A stretch of 24,801 nucleotides of DNA, from the NCBI GenBank assembly GCA_002415025.1, contig DIBR01000011.1, positions 1 to 24,801 on the forward strand, read 5' to 3'. Under the pieces are notes generated by a model. That model had not been told where the DNA came from. It searched no databases and saw only the letters and a list, made by a program, of their open reading frames with translations. Position numbers and translations under genes: made by a program. Source of the DNA: Spongiibacteraceae bacterium UBA5047. GTDB lineage: Bacteria > Pseudomonadota > Gammaproteobacteria > Pseudomonadales > Spongiibacteraceae. Below are positions 1 through 7,933 of the stretch, in pieces; position 1 is the first letter of the stretch; each line of letters starts with the position of its first letter.

Positions 1-860
1 ATCATCGACTCCATCATCTGGGTCGCGGTAATCACCATGCGGTTGAGCTGGCGCGCCCGTTTGATCATATGCTTCTGGTAGGCGATCAGATTGGCGTCAC
101 CAATCTCTACACCCAGGTCGCCCCGCGCCACCATAATGCCGTCACAGGCTTCTATCAGCGCGTCCAGCGTTGCATCGTCGGCAACCGCCTCGGCTCGCTC
201 AACCTTGCCGATCACGTGGGCAATGCAGCCTGCCTTGTCCAGCTCGCTGCGGGCATATTCAATATCCGCCGCGCCGCTGGGAAAGGAAATGGCGACATAA
301 TCCAGTGCAATGGCTGCCACGATTTTAACGTCTTCAAGGTCCTTGGCGGTCAAGGCAGGCGCCGAGAGACCGCCGCCCATGCGATTGATACCCTTGCGCG
401 ATTTCAGTGTGCCAGCGCTGCGCGAGACGGTATTAACCCGACTGCCCGCCACGCCCTCTACCTCCAGCCTGAAGCGGCCGTCATCCAGCAGCAGGGTGTC
501 ACCGGCGCTAACGCTCCGGGCCAGCGGTTCGTAGTCCACACCGATATGGCCGCTATCGCCCTCGCCATCCTTGAGTGCGGTGTCCAGCACCAGCGCCTGC
601 CCTTTTTTAAGCTCGATGGCGTCACCCGGTAACTTGCGCAGGCGGATTTTGGGGCCCTGCAAGTCGCCCAGCAGGGCAACGTGACAGCCGCGGGCGGCGG
701 CCAGCTCACGGATCCGAAAAGCGCGCTGGCGCTGCTCGTCAGCCGTGCCGTGCGAGAAATTCAGGCGAAACACATTCACGCCCGCTTCGATAAGGGCTGA
801 CAAGGTTTCTTCACTATCGGACGCCGGGCCTACGGTCGCAACAATCTTGGTTCTACGCAT
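1..860 (-). CDS. pyk: Pyruvate kinase, N-terminal part (cut by window edge)
   Basis: Converts phosphoenolpyruvate and ADP to pyruvate and ATP, the last step of glycolysis, in the cytoplasm. About 286 residues are visible from an ATG at 858-860; the C-terminal third lies beyond the left edge. The N-terminus MRRTKIVATVGPAS is the family hallmark. It is followed by NVFRLNFSHG (substrate Arg and Asn), LLGDLQGPKIR, and near the edge GDLGVEIG and TATQMMESM, which belong to the barrel active site. A central B domain (roughly residues 70-165, with the hydrophobic LLLDDGRF stretch) is present. The gene is divergent from the dehydrogenase at 1037. The 176-bp gap contains no ribosome-binding site or promoter that I can defend. 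Identity is secure; which paralogue (PykA or PykF) cannot be told without the C-terminus. Confidence 0.95.
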   Translation of the reverse strand, partial: MRRTKIVATVGPASDSEETLSALIEAGVNVFRLNFSHGTADEQRQRAFRIRELAAARGCHVALLGDLQGPKIRLRKLPGDAIELKKGQALVLDTALKDGEGDSGHIGVDYEPLARSVSAGDTLLLDDGRFRLEVEGVAGSRVNTVSRSAGTLKSRKGINRMGGGLSAPALTAKDLEDVKIVAAIALDYVAISFPSGAADIEYARSELDKAGCIAHVIGKVERAEAVADDATLDALIEACDGIMVARGDLGVEIGDANLIAYQKHMIKRARQLNRMVITATQMMESM

Positions 861-1036
861 AACAAACAATACCGCCGGAAACTGGAAAAATTCTGTGCCT
901 GCATTATCCACGGTTTGCCGTTAAAAATCAGTGTCATAGATGATTTTCGAATGTGATCCCTGATCACCACCATATGGATGATTCAGCTCAAGGTGCGGGA
1001 TTGCTATGCTGGACGCCTGCAATCAGGGCGATAAAC

Positions 1037-3037
1037 ATGCACATTCACTTTCAGGCGGGCAGTACACGCTGCCTCGCGGCGCTGGCCATGCTGACAACAC
1101 TGCTCAGCGGTTGCTGGTCAAACACCGGGGCCAGGCCGACCAGCGCCACACACGAGACTGCGCAGGTTGCGGAGTGGCCAAGCTACGGTGGCGGCAACAA
1201 CTCCGACCGCTTCAGCCCCCTCAACGACATTAACCGGGCCAATATCAATCAGCTCGAAGTGGCCTGGACCCATCGCTCCGGCGACTTCAGCACAGGGCAA
1301 GACAGCGACTGGAGCTTTACCAGCCTGCAAGTCACACCCATTGCGACCAACCGGCACCTCTATTACTGCACGCCTTTTGGCCGCGTATTTGCGCTGGCAC
1401 CCGATACCGGCGAAGAGCGCTGGGTATTCGACCCGGAGATCAAGAACACATCCGGCGGCTATTACCCGGCCATTTGCCGTGGCGTAAGTTACTGGGAAGG
1501 CCATGAACCAGACCGGGCCTGCAACAAACGCATTCTGTATGGCACTCGCGACGCCGAATTGATTGCCCTCGACGCCGACACCGGCAAACCCTGCGCTGAT
1601 TTTGGCGAGCAGGGCCGCGTCAAACTGCGCGAGCGTGTGGGCGAGCACGTCAGCTGGGAGTATTACCCCACCTCACCGCCCGCGATCATTGGCGACATCG
1701 CCGTCATTGGTGCACTGGTGGTCGACAACCTGCGCGACGATGCGCCCTCGGGCGTGGTGCGCGCCTTCAATGTCAACAACGGCGAGCTGGTCTGGGCCTG
1801 GGATCCGGTCAGCGATGACTACAAGGCGCGGCACCGCAACGCCGATGGCAGCCTGCGTTATCATCAGGGCAGCCCTAATGTCTGGGCGCCCATGGCGGTC
1901 GATCACGAACGCGGTCTGGTGCTTATCCCTACGGGCAATCCGTCGCCTGATCTCTACGGCGGCGAACGCGACGGCATAGACGAATACGGCTCATCGGTGG
2001 TCGCACTCGACGGCGCTACCGGCACATATCGCTGGCATTTTCAAACCGTTCACCACGACGTATGGGATTTTGACGTTGCCGCCCAACCCGTGCTGTTCAA
2101 GATTCCCGGTGTGGCCAACAATGCCGCGGGAGTTTTACAGGGCACAAAAACCGGTATGGTGTTTTTGCTTGACCGCAACACCGGCAAACCCCTCTACCCG
2201 GTGGAAGAGCGCCCAGTGCCACAGGGCGGCGTACCCGGTGAAACACTTTCAGCCACCCAACCTTTTACCACCCACCCCGAACCCCTGCACTTCACCGGCG
2301 TTATCGACAAAAACAACGTTGAAGGGCTGTTCGGTTTTGGGAAAAGCGCCTGTCAGGAGCTGGTCAGCCAATACCGCTCCGAAGGTATATTTACCCCGCC
2401 CTCGCTGCAGGGTTCGGTGCTCTACCCGGCCAATATCGGCGGCATCAACTGGGGCAGCGTGTCGGTGAACCCCGAGCGCGGTTTGATGTTCGTGAACCAG
2501 ATGCATTTCGCCACGGTCGTCACTCTGATACCGCGCGCGGAGTATGACGCCGAGCCGCGTGAAGGCAGCTACCCGATAGAATACTTTCCGATGACCGGCA
2601 CGGCTTACGGCGCCATGCGCACACCGCTGGTGTCAAACTACGGCGCGCCCTGCGTACCCAAACCCTGGGGCAGCTTTACCGCCGTAGACTTGAAAAGCGG
2701 CGAGGTGAAATGGCGCATTCCGCTCGGCACAACCCGCGATCTGGCGCCCTTTCCGCTGTGGTTTAATACCGGCACACCGAATGTGGGCGGCTCGCTCGCC
2801 ACCGCAGGCGGTTTGGTCTTTATCGGGGCCACCACCGATAAATACCTGCGCGCTTTTGATCAGGACTCCGGCGAAGAAGTCTGGAAAGACCGCCTGCCCT
2901 TTACCGCCAACGCCACACCCATGAGCTACAAGCTCGACAGCAACGGACGGCAGTATATTGTGGTGGCAGCCGGTGGCCACGGCTGGTCAAAACCCGGCGA
3001 CGCGTTGATCGCTTACGCCCTCCCCGACACACCCTAG
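1037..3037 (+). CDS. PQQ-dependent (glucose dehydrogenase-type) dehydrogenase lipoprotein
   Basis: A quinoprotein of the eight-bladed propeller type that oxidises a sugar or alcohol in the periplasm and passes electrons to the respiratory chain through PQQ. The chosen ATG gives 666 residues beginning with a lipoprotein signal: basic start, hydrophobic run, then lipobox LLSGC with Cys26. In-frame upstream starts (GTG 953, ATG 974) would bury this signal and were not used. Family marks are the early WPSYGGGNNSDRFSPL, repeated propeller strands of the type ALDADTGK and AFDQDSGEEVW, the motif HHDVWDFDVAAQP at about residue 339, and the C-terminal GRQYIVVAAGGHG. Unlike E. coli mGDH there is no five-helix membrane anchor, so the lipid probably tethers it. 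No vicinal Cys-Cys pair of the alcohol-dehydrogenase type was seen. No PQQ-biosynthesis gene lies in the window. The next gene starts 9 bp after the stop, which suggests an operon. Substrate unknown. Confidence 0.88.
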   Translation: MHIHFQAGSTRCLAALAMLTTLLSGCWSNTGARPTSATHETAQVAEWPSYGGGNNSDRFSPLNDINRANINQLEVAWTHRSGDFSTGQDSDWSFTSLQVTPIATNRHLYYCTPFGRVFALAPDTGEERWVFDPEIKNTSGGYYPAICRGVSYWEGHEPDRACNKRILYGTRDAELIALDADTGKPCADFGEQGRVKLRERVGEHVSWEYYPTSPPAIIGDIAVIGALVVDNLRDDAPSGVVRAFNVNNGELVWAWDPVSDDYKARHRNADGSLRYHQGSPNVWAPMAVDHERGLVLIPTGNPSPDLYGGERDGIDEYGSSVVALDGATGTYRWHFQTVHHDVWDFDVAAQPVLFKIPGVANNAAGVLQGTKTGMVFLLDRNTGKPLYPVEERPVPQGGVPGETLSATQPFTTHPEPLHFTGVIDKNNVEGLFGFGKSACQELVSQYRSEGIFTPPSLQGSVLYPANIGGINWGSVSVNPERGLMFVNQMHFATVVTLIPRAEYDAEPREGSYPIEYFPMTGTAYGAMRTPLVSNYGAPCVPKPWGSFTAVDLKSGEVKWRIPLGTTRDLAPFPLWFNTGTPNVGGSLATAGGLVFIGATTDKYLRAFDQDSGEEVWKDRLPFTANATPMSYKLDSNGRQYIVVAAGGHGWSKPGDALIAYALPDTP

Positions 3038-3046
3038 GAATCTGCA

Positions 3047-3664
3047 ATGGCAAAAGTCTACGCCCTCGAAGGGGTTATCCCCGTGGTACACCCTTCCAGC
3101 TTTGTACATCCCGAGGCGGTGTTGATTGGCGACGTACGCATCGGGCCCAAGTGTTTTATCGGCCCTTTCGCCTGCCTGCGCGGTGATTTCGGCATCGTTG
3201 AAATTCATGAAGGAGCCAACGTGCAGGATCACTGCATGATGCACAGCTTTCCCGATAAAAAGGTGGTTGTGGAAAGCTACGGCCATATTGGCCACGGCGC
3301 CGTTTTGCATGGCTGCATTGTGCGTCGCAATGCACTGGTGGGTATTAATTCAACCGTGATGGACGATGCCATTGTTGGCGAAGAGGCGTTTGTCGGCGGC
3401 AATGCCTTTGTAAAGGCCGGCTTTGAAATTCCGCCGCGAACACTGGTATCCGGTGTACCCGCGCGCATCGTGCGCGAGCTGTCAGAGAAAGAAATCGGCT
3501 GGAAAACCCACGGCACCGAGCAGTATCAGGTGTTGGCCCAGCGCTACTTCGATAGTTTTGAAGTGGCAGAACCGCTGGCCGAGCTGGAACAAAACCGCCC
3601 GCAATTGCAGTGCGACCGCAGCACATCGGTAGCCTTGCACGAGATGAAAAAAGAGCCGCGCTGA
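3047..3664 (+). CDS. paaY: PaaY/CaiE-family hexapeptide-repeat protein (gamma-carbonic-anhydrase fold)
   Basis: A 205-residue left-handed beta-helix protein that closely follows E. coli PaaY as I recall it: SSFVHPEAVLIGDVRIG near the start, RGDFG, GANVQDHCMMHSFPD, GHIGHGAVLHGCIVRRNALVG, the C-terminal SGVPARIVRELSEKEI and the helix GTEQYQVLAQRYF. The metal-site histidines of the gamma-CA fold (MMH and the GHIGHGAVLHG pair) are present. PaaY is a thioesterase that removes a dead-end CoA ester during phenylacetate breakdown; CaiE is the sister protein of carnitine metabolism. No other paa or cai gene is in the window, so the family is sure and the substrate is not. It lies 9 bp after the PQQ dehydrogenase, with AGGAA as ribosome-binding site. 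Its TGA shares a base with the next ATG (TGATG), implying translational coupling. It may simply serve as a CoA-ester proofreader. Confidence 0.85.
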   Translation: MAKVYALEGVIPVVHPSSFVHPEAVLIGDVRIGPKCFIGPFACLRGDFGIVEIHEGANVQDHCMMHSFPDKKVVVESYGHIGHGAVLHGCIVRRNALVGINSTVMDDAIVGEEAFVGGNAFVKAGFEIPPRTLVSGVPARIVRELSEKEIGWKTHGTEQYQVLAQRYFDSFEVAEPLAELEQNRPQLQCDRSTSVALHEMKKEPR

Positions 3665-4044
3665 TGCGAATTGCCAACGCCCTCGCTGCCGCCATTTTCA
3701 CGCTCGCGGCTCTGGCACAATTCAACGATCCAGACCCGCTGGTGTGGGCCAGCTTCTACGCTGTGGCCGCAACCCTGTGTCTGAGCGGCTGGCGAGGCAA
3801 ACCTCAGCGCTGGCTTTGCGCGCTACTGCTGGTTATCGCTGGCCTTTGGGCCGCCTCACTTGCGCCCCAGGTCGTTGGCAAGGTATCTTTTTCAGCGCTT
3901 TTTCAGGAGCTGGCGATGAACAGTCAGGCCGTTGAAGCGGGCCGTGAAGTGGGCGGCTTGATGCTGGTGGCGCTGTGGATGCTGGCCAATCTGATACCCA
4001 CATCGAAGCCCGGTTACTCTCAGGACGTAAAGCACAATGGATGA
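3664..4044 (+). CDS. TMEM220-like small membrane protein
   Basis: A 126-residue inner-membrane protein. The ATG at 3664 overlaps the stop of the preceding gene and gives a clean N-terminal hydrophobic segment (residues 5-19) ending in the motif AQFNDPDP. A membrane helix, this motif and then a second helix (about 26-41) is the pattern of the TMEM220 transmembrane family (PF15071), known from bacteria and animals without an established function. Two more helices follow at about 48-66 and 97-112. A longer reading from 3610 lies inside the preceding gene and was discarded. The 3' end overlaps the next gene by 8 bp, so the genes are probably co-translated. Family assignment rests on the FNDPDP signature and topology. 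No catalytic residue can be named. Confidence 0.75.
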   Translation: MRIANALAAAIFTLAALAQFNDPDPLVWASFYAVAATLCLSGWRGKPQRWLCALLLVIAGLWAASLAPQVVGKVSFSALFQELAMNSQAVEAGREVGGLMLVALWMLANLIPTSKPGYSQDVKHNG

Positions 4045-4408
4045 ATCTCTCAATGTATATGGTGAAAGGCTGGCGCCCTGCAGCGAAGACCCGCTAACCG
4101 GCTTTTTTCGCGATGGTTGCTGCAATACCAGCGACGACGATATTGGTTCTCACACCGTGTGCATCGAAGTTACTCAAGATTTCCTGGAGTACTCCCGCTT
4201 TCGCGGCAACGACCTGTCAACACCCCACCCGGAGTTCGGCTTTCCCGGCCTCAAACCCGGCGATCGCTGGTGCCTTTGCGCCTCGCGCTGGCTGGAGGCC
4301 TATGAACAGGACATGGCGCCCCGGGTTTACCTGCAACGAACTCACCAAAAGGCGGGCGATATTGTGCCCCTCGCCCTTTTGCGCCGGTATGCGGTTGACC
4401 TGAATTGA
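4037..4408 (+). CDS. DUF2237 family protein
   Basis: A soluble 123-residue protein matching the DUF2237 (PF09996) pattern almost end to end: NVYGERLAPCSEDPLTGFFR, then RDGCCNTSDDDIGSHTVCIE, then FSRFRGNDLSTP-type segment (here YSRFRGNDLSTPHPEFGF) and PGLKPGDRWCLCASRW. The conserved cysteines (the adjacent pair in DGCCNT, those in TVCIE and RWCLCA) and His of GSHTVC are retained, which would suit a metal or redox site, but the family has no assigned reaction. The length is typical. It overlaps the TMEM220-like gene by 8 bp and ends the tight four-gene block that starts at 1037. The acyl-CoA ligase begins 89 bp later. Confidence 0.88.
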   Translation: MDESLNVYGERLAPCSEDPLTGFFRDGCCNTSDDDIGSHTVCIEVTQDFLEYSRFRGNDLSTPHPEFGFPGLKPGDRWCLCASRWLEAYEQDMAPRVYLQRTHQKAGDIVPLALLRRYAVDLN

Positions 4409-4433
4409 CACTTCAGATCGGCCTAAAGCGCTG

Positions 4434-4462
4434 CTGAGACTGGCCGCTGCCAGTGATATAGT
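4434..4462 (+). promoter_or_regulatory. Possible sigma70-type promoter with internal inverted repeat
   Basis: CTGAGA (4434-4439), a 17-bp spacer and TATAGT (4457-4462) give a moderate match to -35/-10 boxes, 36 bp before the acyl-CoA ligase start. The spacer holds a perfect 6-bp inverted repeat, ACTGGC-cgct-GCCAGT (4439-4454), at a position where a repressor could bind. No T-run follows, so it is not a typical terminator. This is prediction from sequence alone. Confidence 0.3.
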
Positions 4463-4497
4463 TTCCGACTGATAAAAACTCGCAAGGAGAACTCCGC

Positions 4498-6051
4498 ATG
4501 TCCGAACTGGGATTCTGGGCCTTCGCCCAAAAAGATCCGTCCCCGCTGGCGCTGGTCGCGCCCGATGGTCAAACCTATAGCCGGGGCGACCTGCTGGAAG
4601 CCGCTAACCAGATCGTTCACGGTCTGCGCGCCCGCGGCCTCAAGCGCGGTGACTGCGTTGCCATGATGCTGCCCAACTGCGTCGAGTTTTATCAGGTCTA
4701 CCTCGCCGCTACACAGGCCGGCTTTTATTTTGTGCCGGTTAACTGGCATCTGGCCGGCCCGGAAGTGGCCTACATTCTTGAAGACTGTGAAGCCAAAGCC
4801 TTTATCACCCATGAGCGCGTAGCCAAGGCGGCGGCAACCGCGGCCAAAGAAGCCGGATTCAATACCGACAACGCGTTTGCGGTCGGTAAAATCGACGGTT
4901 TTCGCAGTATCAATGAACTGACGGACGGCCAACCGACTACGCTGCCCGACAACCGCGCTGCCGGGCAGGTGATGAACTACACCTCCGGCACCACCGGCAA
5001 GCCCAAAGGCGTGAAGCGCCCCCTGCCCGACATGTCACCGGAAGACCTCTACGGCATGATGGCCATGTTCCTGATGCTGTTCGGCATTCAACCCGAAGAC
5101 AACAACGTGCATTTCTGTGGCTCGCCTCTGTACCACACCGCCGTATTGAACTTCTCCGGTAACTCCCTGCACATGGGCCACTCCGTCGTATTGGTGGACA
5201 AGTGGGAGCCGGAAGAAATGCTGCAATTGATCGAGAAGCACAAGGTCACCACCAGCCACATGGTGCCTACCCAGTTTATTCGCACGCTGAAGCTGCCCGA
5301 AGAAGTGCGCAACAAATACGACATGTCGTCGACCCGGCAAATGATTCACGCGGCCGCGCCCTGCCCACCCGATATCAAGCGCCAGATGCTCGACTGGTGG
5401 GGCAACAGCATTTACGAATATTACGCGGGCACCGAAGGTGGCGGCACGCTCTGTACACCCGAAGGCTGGCTGGCTCACCCCGGCTCCGTAGGCGAAGCCT
5501 GGTTTGGTTCGGAAGTGAAAATTTTTGACGACGAAGAAAATGAACTCGGCCCCAACGAGACCGGCACCATTTACATGAAGCTGATGGACAACAGCGACTT
5601 CGAATACAAGGGTGACAAGGACAAAACCAAAAAGAACCGCATTGGTAATTTCTTTACCCTCGGTGACATCGGCCACCTCGACGAAGACGGCTATCTTTTC
5701 CTGAGCGATCGCAAGATCGACATGATCATTTCCGGCGGTGCCAACATTTACCCGGCAGAAATCGAGAATGTTCTGATTTTGCACGACAAGATTGAAGACT
5801 GCGCAGTCTTCGGCGTACCCAATGAAGACTGGGGCGAAGAAATCAAGGCGGTTGTGCAAACCATTAGTGGCGTCAAGGCCTCAGATGAACTGACTGCCGA
5901 CATAATGGGCTTTCTCGAAGACCGACTGGCACGCATGAAACTGCCGCGCTCTATCGACTATATGGACGAGCTGCCCCGCGATCCCAACGGTAAACTGTAC
6001 AAGCGCCGCTTGCGCGACCCGTATTGGGAAGGGCACGAGAAAAAAGTCTGA
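4498..6051 (+). CDS. Acyl-CoA synthetase (AMP-dependent ligase)
   Basis: Activates a carboxylic acid to its CoA thioester with ATP through an acyl-adenylate. The 517 residues carry all ANL-superfamily motifs: P-loop YTSGTTGKPKG (161-171), the adenine-binding YYAGTEGG (308-315), FTLGDIGHLDEDGYLFLSDR (386-405) with the ribose-binding Asp, the hinge region SGGANIYPAEIE (412-423), and the C-terminal catalytic Lys499 in PNGKLYKR. The extension KRPLPDMSPEDL after the P-loop resembles the FadD4-like branch found in lipid- and steroid-degrading bacteria. A strong AAGGAG lies 8-9 bp before the ATG. The gene stands 89 bp after the DUF2237 gene, with its own possible promoter, and is followed by the REP palindrome at 6064-6147. 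The acid used cannot be read from the sequence. Neighbouring crotonase and SDR genes fit a fatty or alicyclic acid. Confidence 0.93.
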   Translation: MSELGFWAFAQKDPSPLALVAPDGQTYSRGDLLEAANQIVHGLRARGLKRGDCVAMMLPNCVEFYQVYLAATQAGFYFVPVNWHLAGPEVAYILEDCEAKAFITHERVAKAAATAAKEAGFNTDNAFAVGKIDGFRSINELTDGQPTTLPDNRAAGQVMNYTSGTTGKPKGVKRPLPDMSPEDLYGMMAMFLMLFGIQPEDNNVHFCGSPLYHTAVLNFSGNSLHMGHSVVLVDKWEPEEMLQLIEKHKVTTSHMVPTQFIRTLKLPEEVRNKYDMSSTRQMIHAAAPCPPDIKRQMLDWWGNSIYEYYAGTEGGGTLCTPEGWLAHPGSVGEAWFGSEVKIFDDEENELGPNETGTIYMKLMDNSDFEYKGDKDKTKKNRIGNFFTLGDIGHLDEDGYLFLSDRKIDMIISGGANIYPAEIENVLILHDKIEDCAVFGVPNEDWGEEIKAVVQTISGVKASDELTADIMGFLEDRLARMKLPRSIDYMDELPRDPNGKLYKRRLRDPYWEGHEKKV

Positions 6052-6063
6052 GTGTGTAGCAAG

Positions 6064-6147
6064 TGCCCGCAACGCCGGTGGCTTATGCGGGCCTACATCT
6101 GAGCCACGTTTCGCGTAGGCCCGCATAAGCTAAAAGCGTTGCGGGCA
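6064..6147. repeat. Paired REP palindrome (BIME-like) between convergent genes
   Basis: Two REP units in inverted orientation form a near-perfect 84-bp palindrome. The outer arm is tgcccgcaacgc (6064-6075) with gcgttgcgggca (6136-6147); the inner arm is gcttatgcgggcctac (6081-6096) with gtaggcccgcataagc (6115-6130). All 28 pairs match; 5-bp unpaired spacers separate the arms and 18 bases form the loop. Each half also folds alone (gcccgca/tgcgggc). The same units occur in the array at 16996-17523. The element fills the gap between the ligase stop (6051) and the opposing gene end (6155), so it may work as a bidirectional 3'-end hairpin. Confidence 0.85.
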
Positions 6148-6154
6148 GTACGCA

Positions 6155-6421
6155 TTAATTTGTCAGTCGCAACAAGCCTCGCCCCGGATCAGAGCAGGGT
6201 ATCGCCCCGTAGGTTTGTGCAATGCCGGTTCGCGCAATATCGTCAACGCCACCCTTGAAGTAGACCACCAACTCACAGTGCAATTGACCCTCTCCCTCAT
6301 GCCGCGAGTAAAGCTCAACATTGCTCGTACTTACCACCTGCATAAGCTCGTCGCGCAAAACATCCGCCAACAGAGGATCACCTAAACTCAGGCGATACCA
6401 ACCACGGTATTGCGTGCTCAT
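6155..6421 (-). CDS. Small protein of unknown function (88 aa)
   Basis: I do not recognise this protein. It begins MSTQYRGWYRLSLGDP, has a mixed, apparently soluble alpha/beta composition with a strand-like core QLHCELVVYF near the middle, and no signal peptide, membrane helix or metal motif. Its ATG overlaps the TAA of the upstream GFA gene by one base (TAATG), a common sign of translational coupling, which is the main argument that it is a real gene. It ends just before the REP palindrome. Codon use looks like its neighbours. It may assist, or merely ride with, the GFA protein. Confidence 0.6.
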   Translation of the reverse strand: MSTQYRGWYRLSLGDPLLADVLRDELMQVVSTSNVELYSRHEGEGQLHCELVVYFKGGVDDIARTGIAQTYGAIPCSDPGRGLLRLTN

Positions 6422-6840
6422 TACTGCGCAAACATCGCGAATACCTGTTCTCCGGTCAGCTCTTTGGTGCTGTTTGCAAAGTGATACTCCGCAGGCTTTT
6501 CGTCGATAAATATCTGTTTGTCAAACTGCAACTGCGGCCGGTCGTCGAACAGGCCCAGTGGCAATACGTACTCATTGTGACTTTTCAGGTGGTAGAAGAG
6601 ATGTGAGCCACAGTGTTTGCAAAAGGCCCGTTCAGCCCACTCGGAGGATGAGAAAACGCTGACACTGTCCGCGCCCTCTATACCAATATCGCTGCCGCAT
6701 TCCACCGTCAGCAACGGCCCACCACCCCACTTTGCACACATGCTGCAATGGCAGGCATCAAATTCCGATTTGGCCTTGCTGGCTGTTATTTTTACCGCGC
6801 CACACAGACAGCTGGCTTTGAGGTTTTGGGGCTGGCTCAT
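6421..6840 (-). CDS. GFA/CENP-V family zinc protein
   Basis: A 139-residue member of the GFA (glutathione-dependent formaldehyde-activating enzyme-like, PF04828) family. Zinc-binding cysteines are in the expected order: CLCGAVK near residue 11, the central CHCSMCAKW, and CKHCGSHLFYH about two thirds along. In the founding enzyme of the family S-hydroxymethylglutathione formation was proposed, but most members, this one included, have no proven activity. A good AAGGAG lies about 6 bp before the ATG. The gene is followed with a one-base overlap by the 88-residue unknown and preceded 42 bp upstream by the AHSA1 gene, so the three are probably co-transcribed. Confidence 0.88.
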   Translation of the reverse strand: MSQPQNLKASCLCGAVKITASKAKSEFDACHCSMCAKWGGGPLLTVECGSDIGIEGADSVSVFSSSEWAERAFCKHCGSHLFYHLKSHNEYVLPLGLFDDRPQLQFDKQIFIDEKPAEYHFANSTKELTGEQVFAMFAQ

Positions 6841-6866
6841 CTCTTTCTCCTTGAAAAGTCGCCTGA

Positions 6867-6898
6867 CTAGCCCTCGTCAGGACTAGCCTTCGTCAGGA
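6867..6898 (-). repeat. 16-bp tandem copy of the AHSA1 gene tail with its stop codon
   Basis: Read on the minus strand, the last 16 bases of the AHSA1 gene, tcctgacgaaggctag (6883-6898), are followed directly by tcctgacgagggctag (6867-6882), with one mismatch. Both copies end in the in-frame stop TAG and encode PDEG-stop. The copy lies outside the coding region. Confidence 0.85.
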
Positions 6899-7335
6899 AT
6901 AGTCACGTTTATCAAATTCGCCAATAACTGCAACGACTCCTGCCAGCCAAGATAACATGACTCAACCGGTATCACCGATGGCAGCCCTGACTGGGTAATT
7001 TTCACTTCCGTGCCGCAACTCACCTCTCGCAAAACAATACTCACCTGCATTTCGCCCGGCAAATCGGGGTCATCAAACTTGTCTGTATATTCGATGACCT
7101 TGTTAGGTTCAAGCTTGATGTAGCGTCCGCCAAAAGAATGACGCTGACCGCTACTGAAGTTGGTAAACGACATACGATAGCCACCGCCTTCCCGGGCGTC
7201 CATTTCGTGAACCTCTCCGATAAAGCCGTGGGGTGGCAACCATTTCACCATCGCCTGCGGATCAAGAAAGGCGCGATAGGCGCGCTCGGGGGGACACATG
7301 AATACACGGTGCAGGTGAACAGTATTTGACGACAT
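6883..7335 (-). CDS. AHSA1/SRPBCC-domain protein
   Basis: A 150-residue START-like (SRPBCC, AHA1-type) protein: the opening VHLHRVFMCPPERAYRAFLD, the WLPPHGF loop, the strand EGGGYRMSFTNFSSGQRH, IEYTDKFDDPDLPGEM, and the C-terminal helix GWQESLQLLANLI. Bacterial members are small soluble proteins with a hydrophobic pocket and mostly unknown ligand; eukaryotic Aha1 activates Hsp90, which should not be assumed here. The ATG has an excellent TAAGGAGG about 6-7 bp upstream. The gene sits between the MAPEG gene and the GFA gene on the same strand. The 16-bp sequence covering its stop codon is duplicated just downstream (6867-6898). Confidence 0.88.
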   Translation of the reverse strand: MSSNTVHLHRVFMCPPERAYRAFLDPQAMVKWLPPHGFIGEVHEMDAREGGGYRMSFTNFSSGQRHSFGGRYIKLEPNKVIEYTDKFDDPDLPGEMQVSIVLREVSCGTEVKITQSGLPSVIPVESCYLGWQESLQLLANLINVTIPDEG

Positions 7336-7482
7336 GGTAAAGCCTCCTTATCGAAATAAGCTGATGCGTGAAATGGGTGACCTTCTTGCCACCGCACTCC
7401 CTAGTCGCATCGCCCGGTCGTATTTCGACAAGGGTAACCATATTTTTTAACGCTATCGCCACAGCGGATGCGCCAATGCCCC

Positions 7483-7908
7483 CTACGACATGGCGATCGC
7501 ACGGCCGAGCAGAACACACAGCGCCGCAACAAGGAGGACGCCAAAGATAAATATCCTCCGCCTCACCGGCACAACATTCGAACCGGTATGGATATAGGCA
7601 TGCACCAGCCGACTGATGGCGAAAAGCCCTGCCAGCGCCAGCACCAACCAGTTGACCGCATTGAGGGACCACAACGACAGAATCACCACATAAAACAGCA
7701 CCGGCAGCTCAAACTGGTTGCGAATGCAGTTGTTCACCAGAATTACGGATTCAGGCCAGGCGTCGTCGTAAATACCACGGCGCGCTTCGTTCACTTCCCC
7801 GGCTTCGGCGGCCTTGCGTTTGCGACGCGCCAACAGGAAGTACAGCACAATGGTCAGCGTAAGCTGTATGAGAACTGGCACGAAAATCCAGGCGGGGTTC
7901 AATGGCAT
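7483..7908 (-). CDS. MAPEG-family membrane protein
   Basis: A 141-residue integral membrane protein with four predicted helices: after MPLNPAWIFVPV (to about residue 27), about 62-78, 82-100 and the last 20 residues. The conserved loop IRNQFELPVLFYV, with the Asn-Gln-Glu pattern, and the later ISRLVHAYIH are the signature of MAPEG proteins (membrane-associated eicosanoid and glutathione metabolism), several of which are glutathione transferases. The start is placed at 7908 because AGGAG lies 7 bp upstream. A longer reading from 7959 would add 17 polar residues before the first helix and has no such site. A glutathione link with the nearby GFA family is suggestive only. Confidence 0.83.
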   Translation of the reverse strand: MPLNPAWIFVPVLIQLTLTIVLYFLLARRKRKAAEAGEVNEARRGIYDDAWPESVILVNNCIRNQFELPVLFYVVILSLWSLNAVNWLVLALAGLFAISRLVHAYIHTGSNVVPVRRRIFIFGVLLVAALCVLLGRAIAMS

Positions 7909-7933
7909 TGCTTGACTCCTGAGGGTTGGGCAA

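Noticed and set aside
5035..5859. A 274-codon minus-strand open frame
   Set aside because: Antisense to the acyl-CoA ligase; no recognisable motif and a composition typical of shadow frames.
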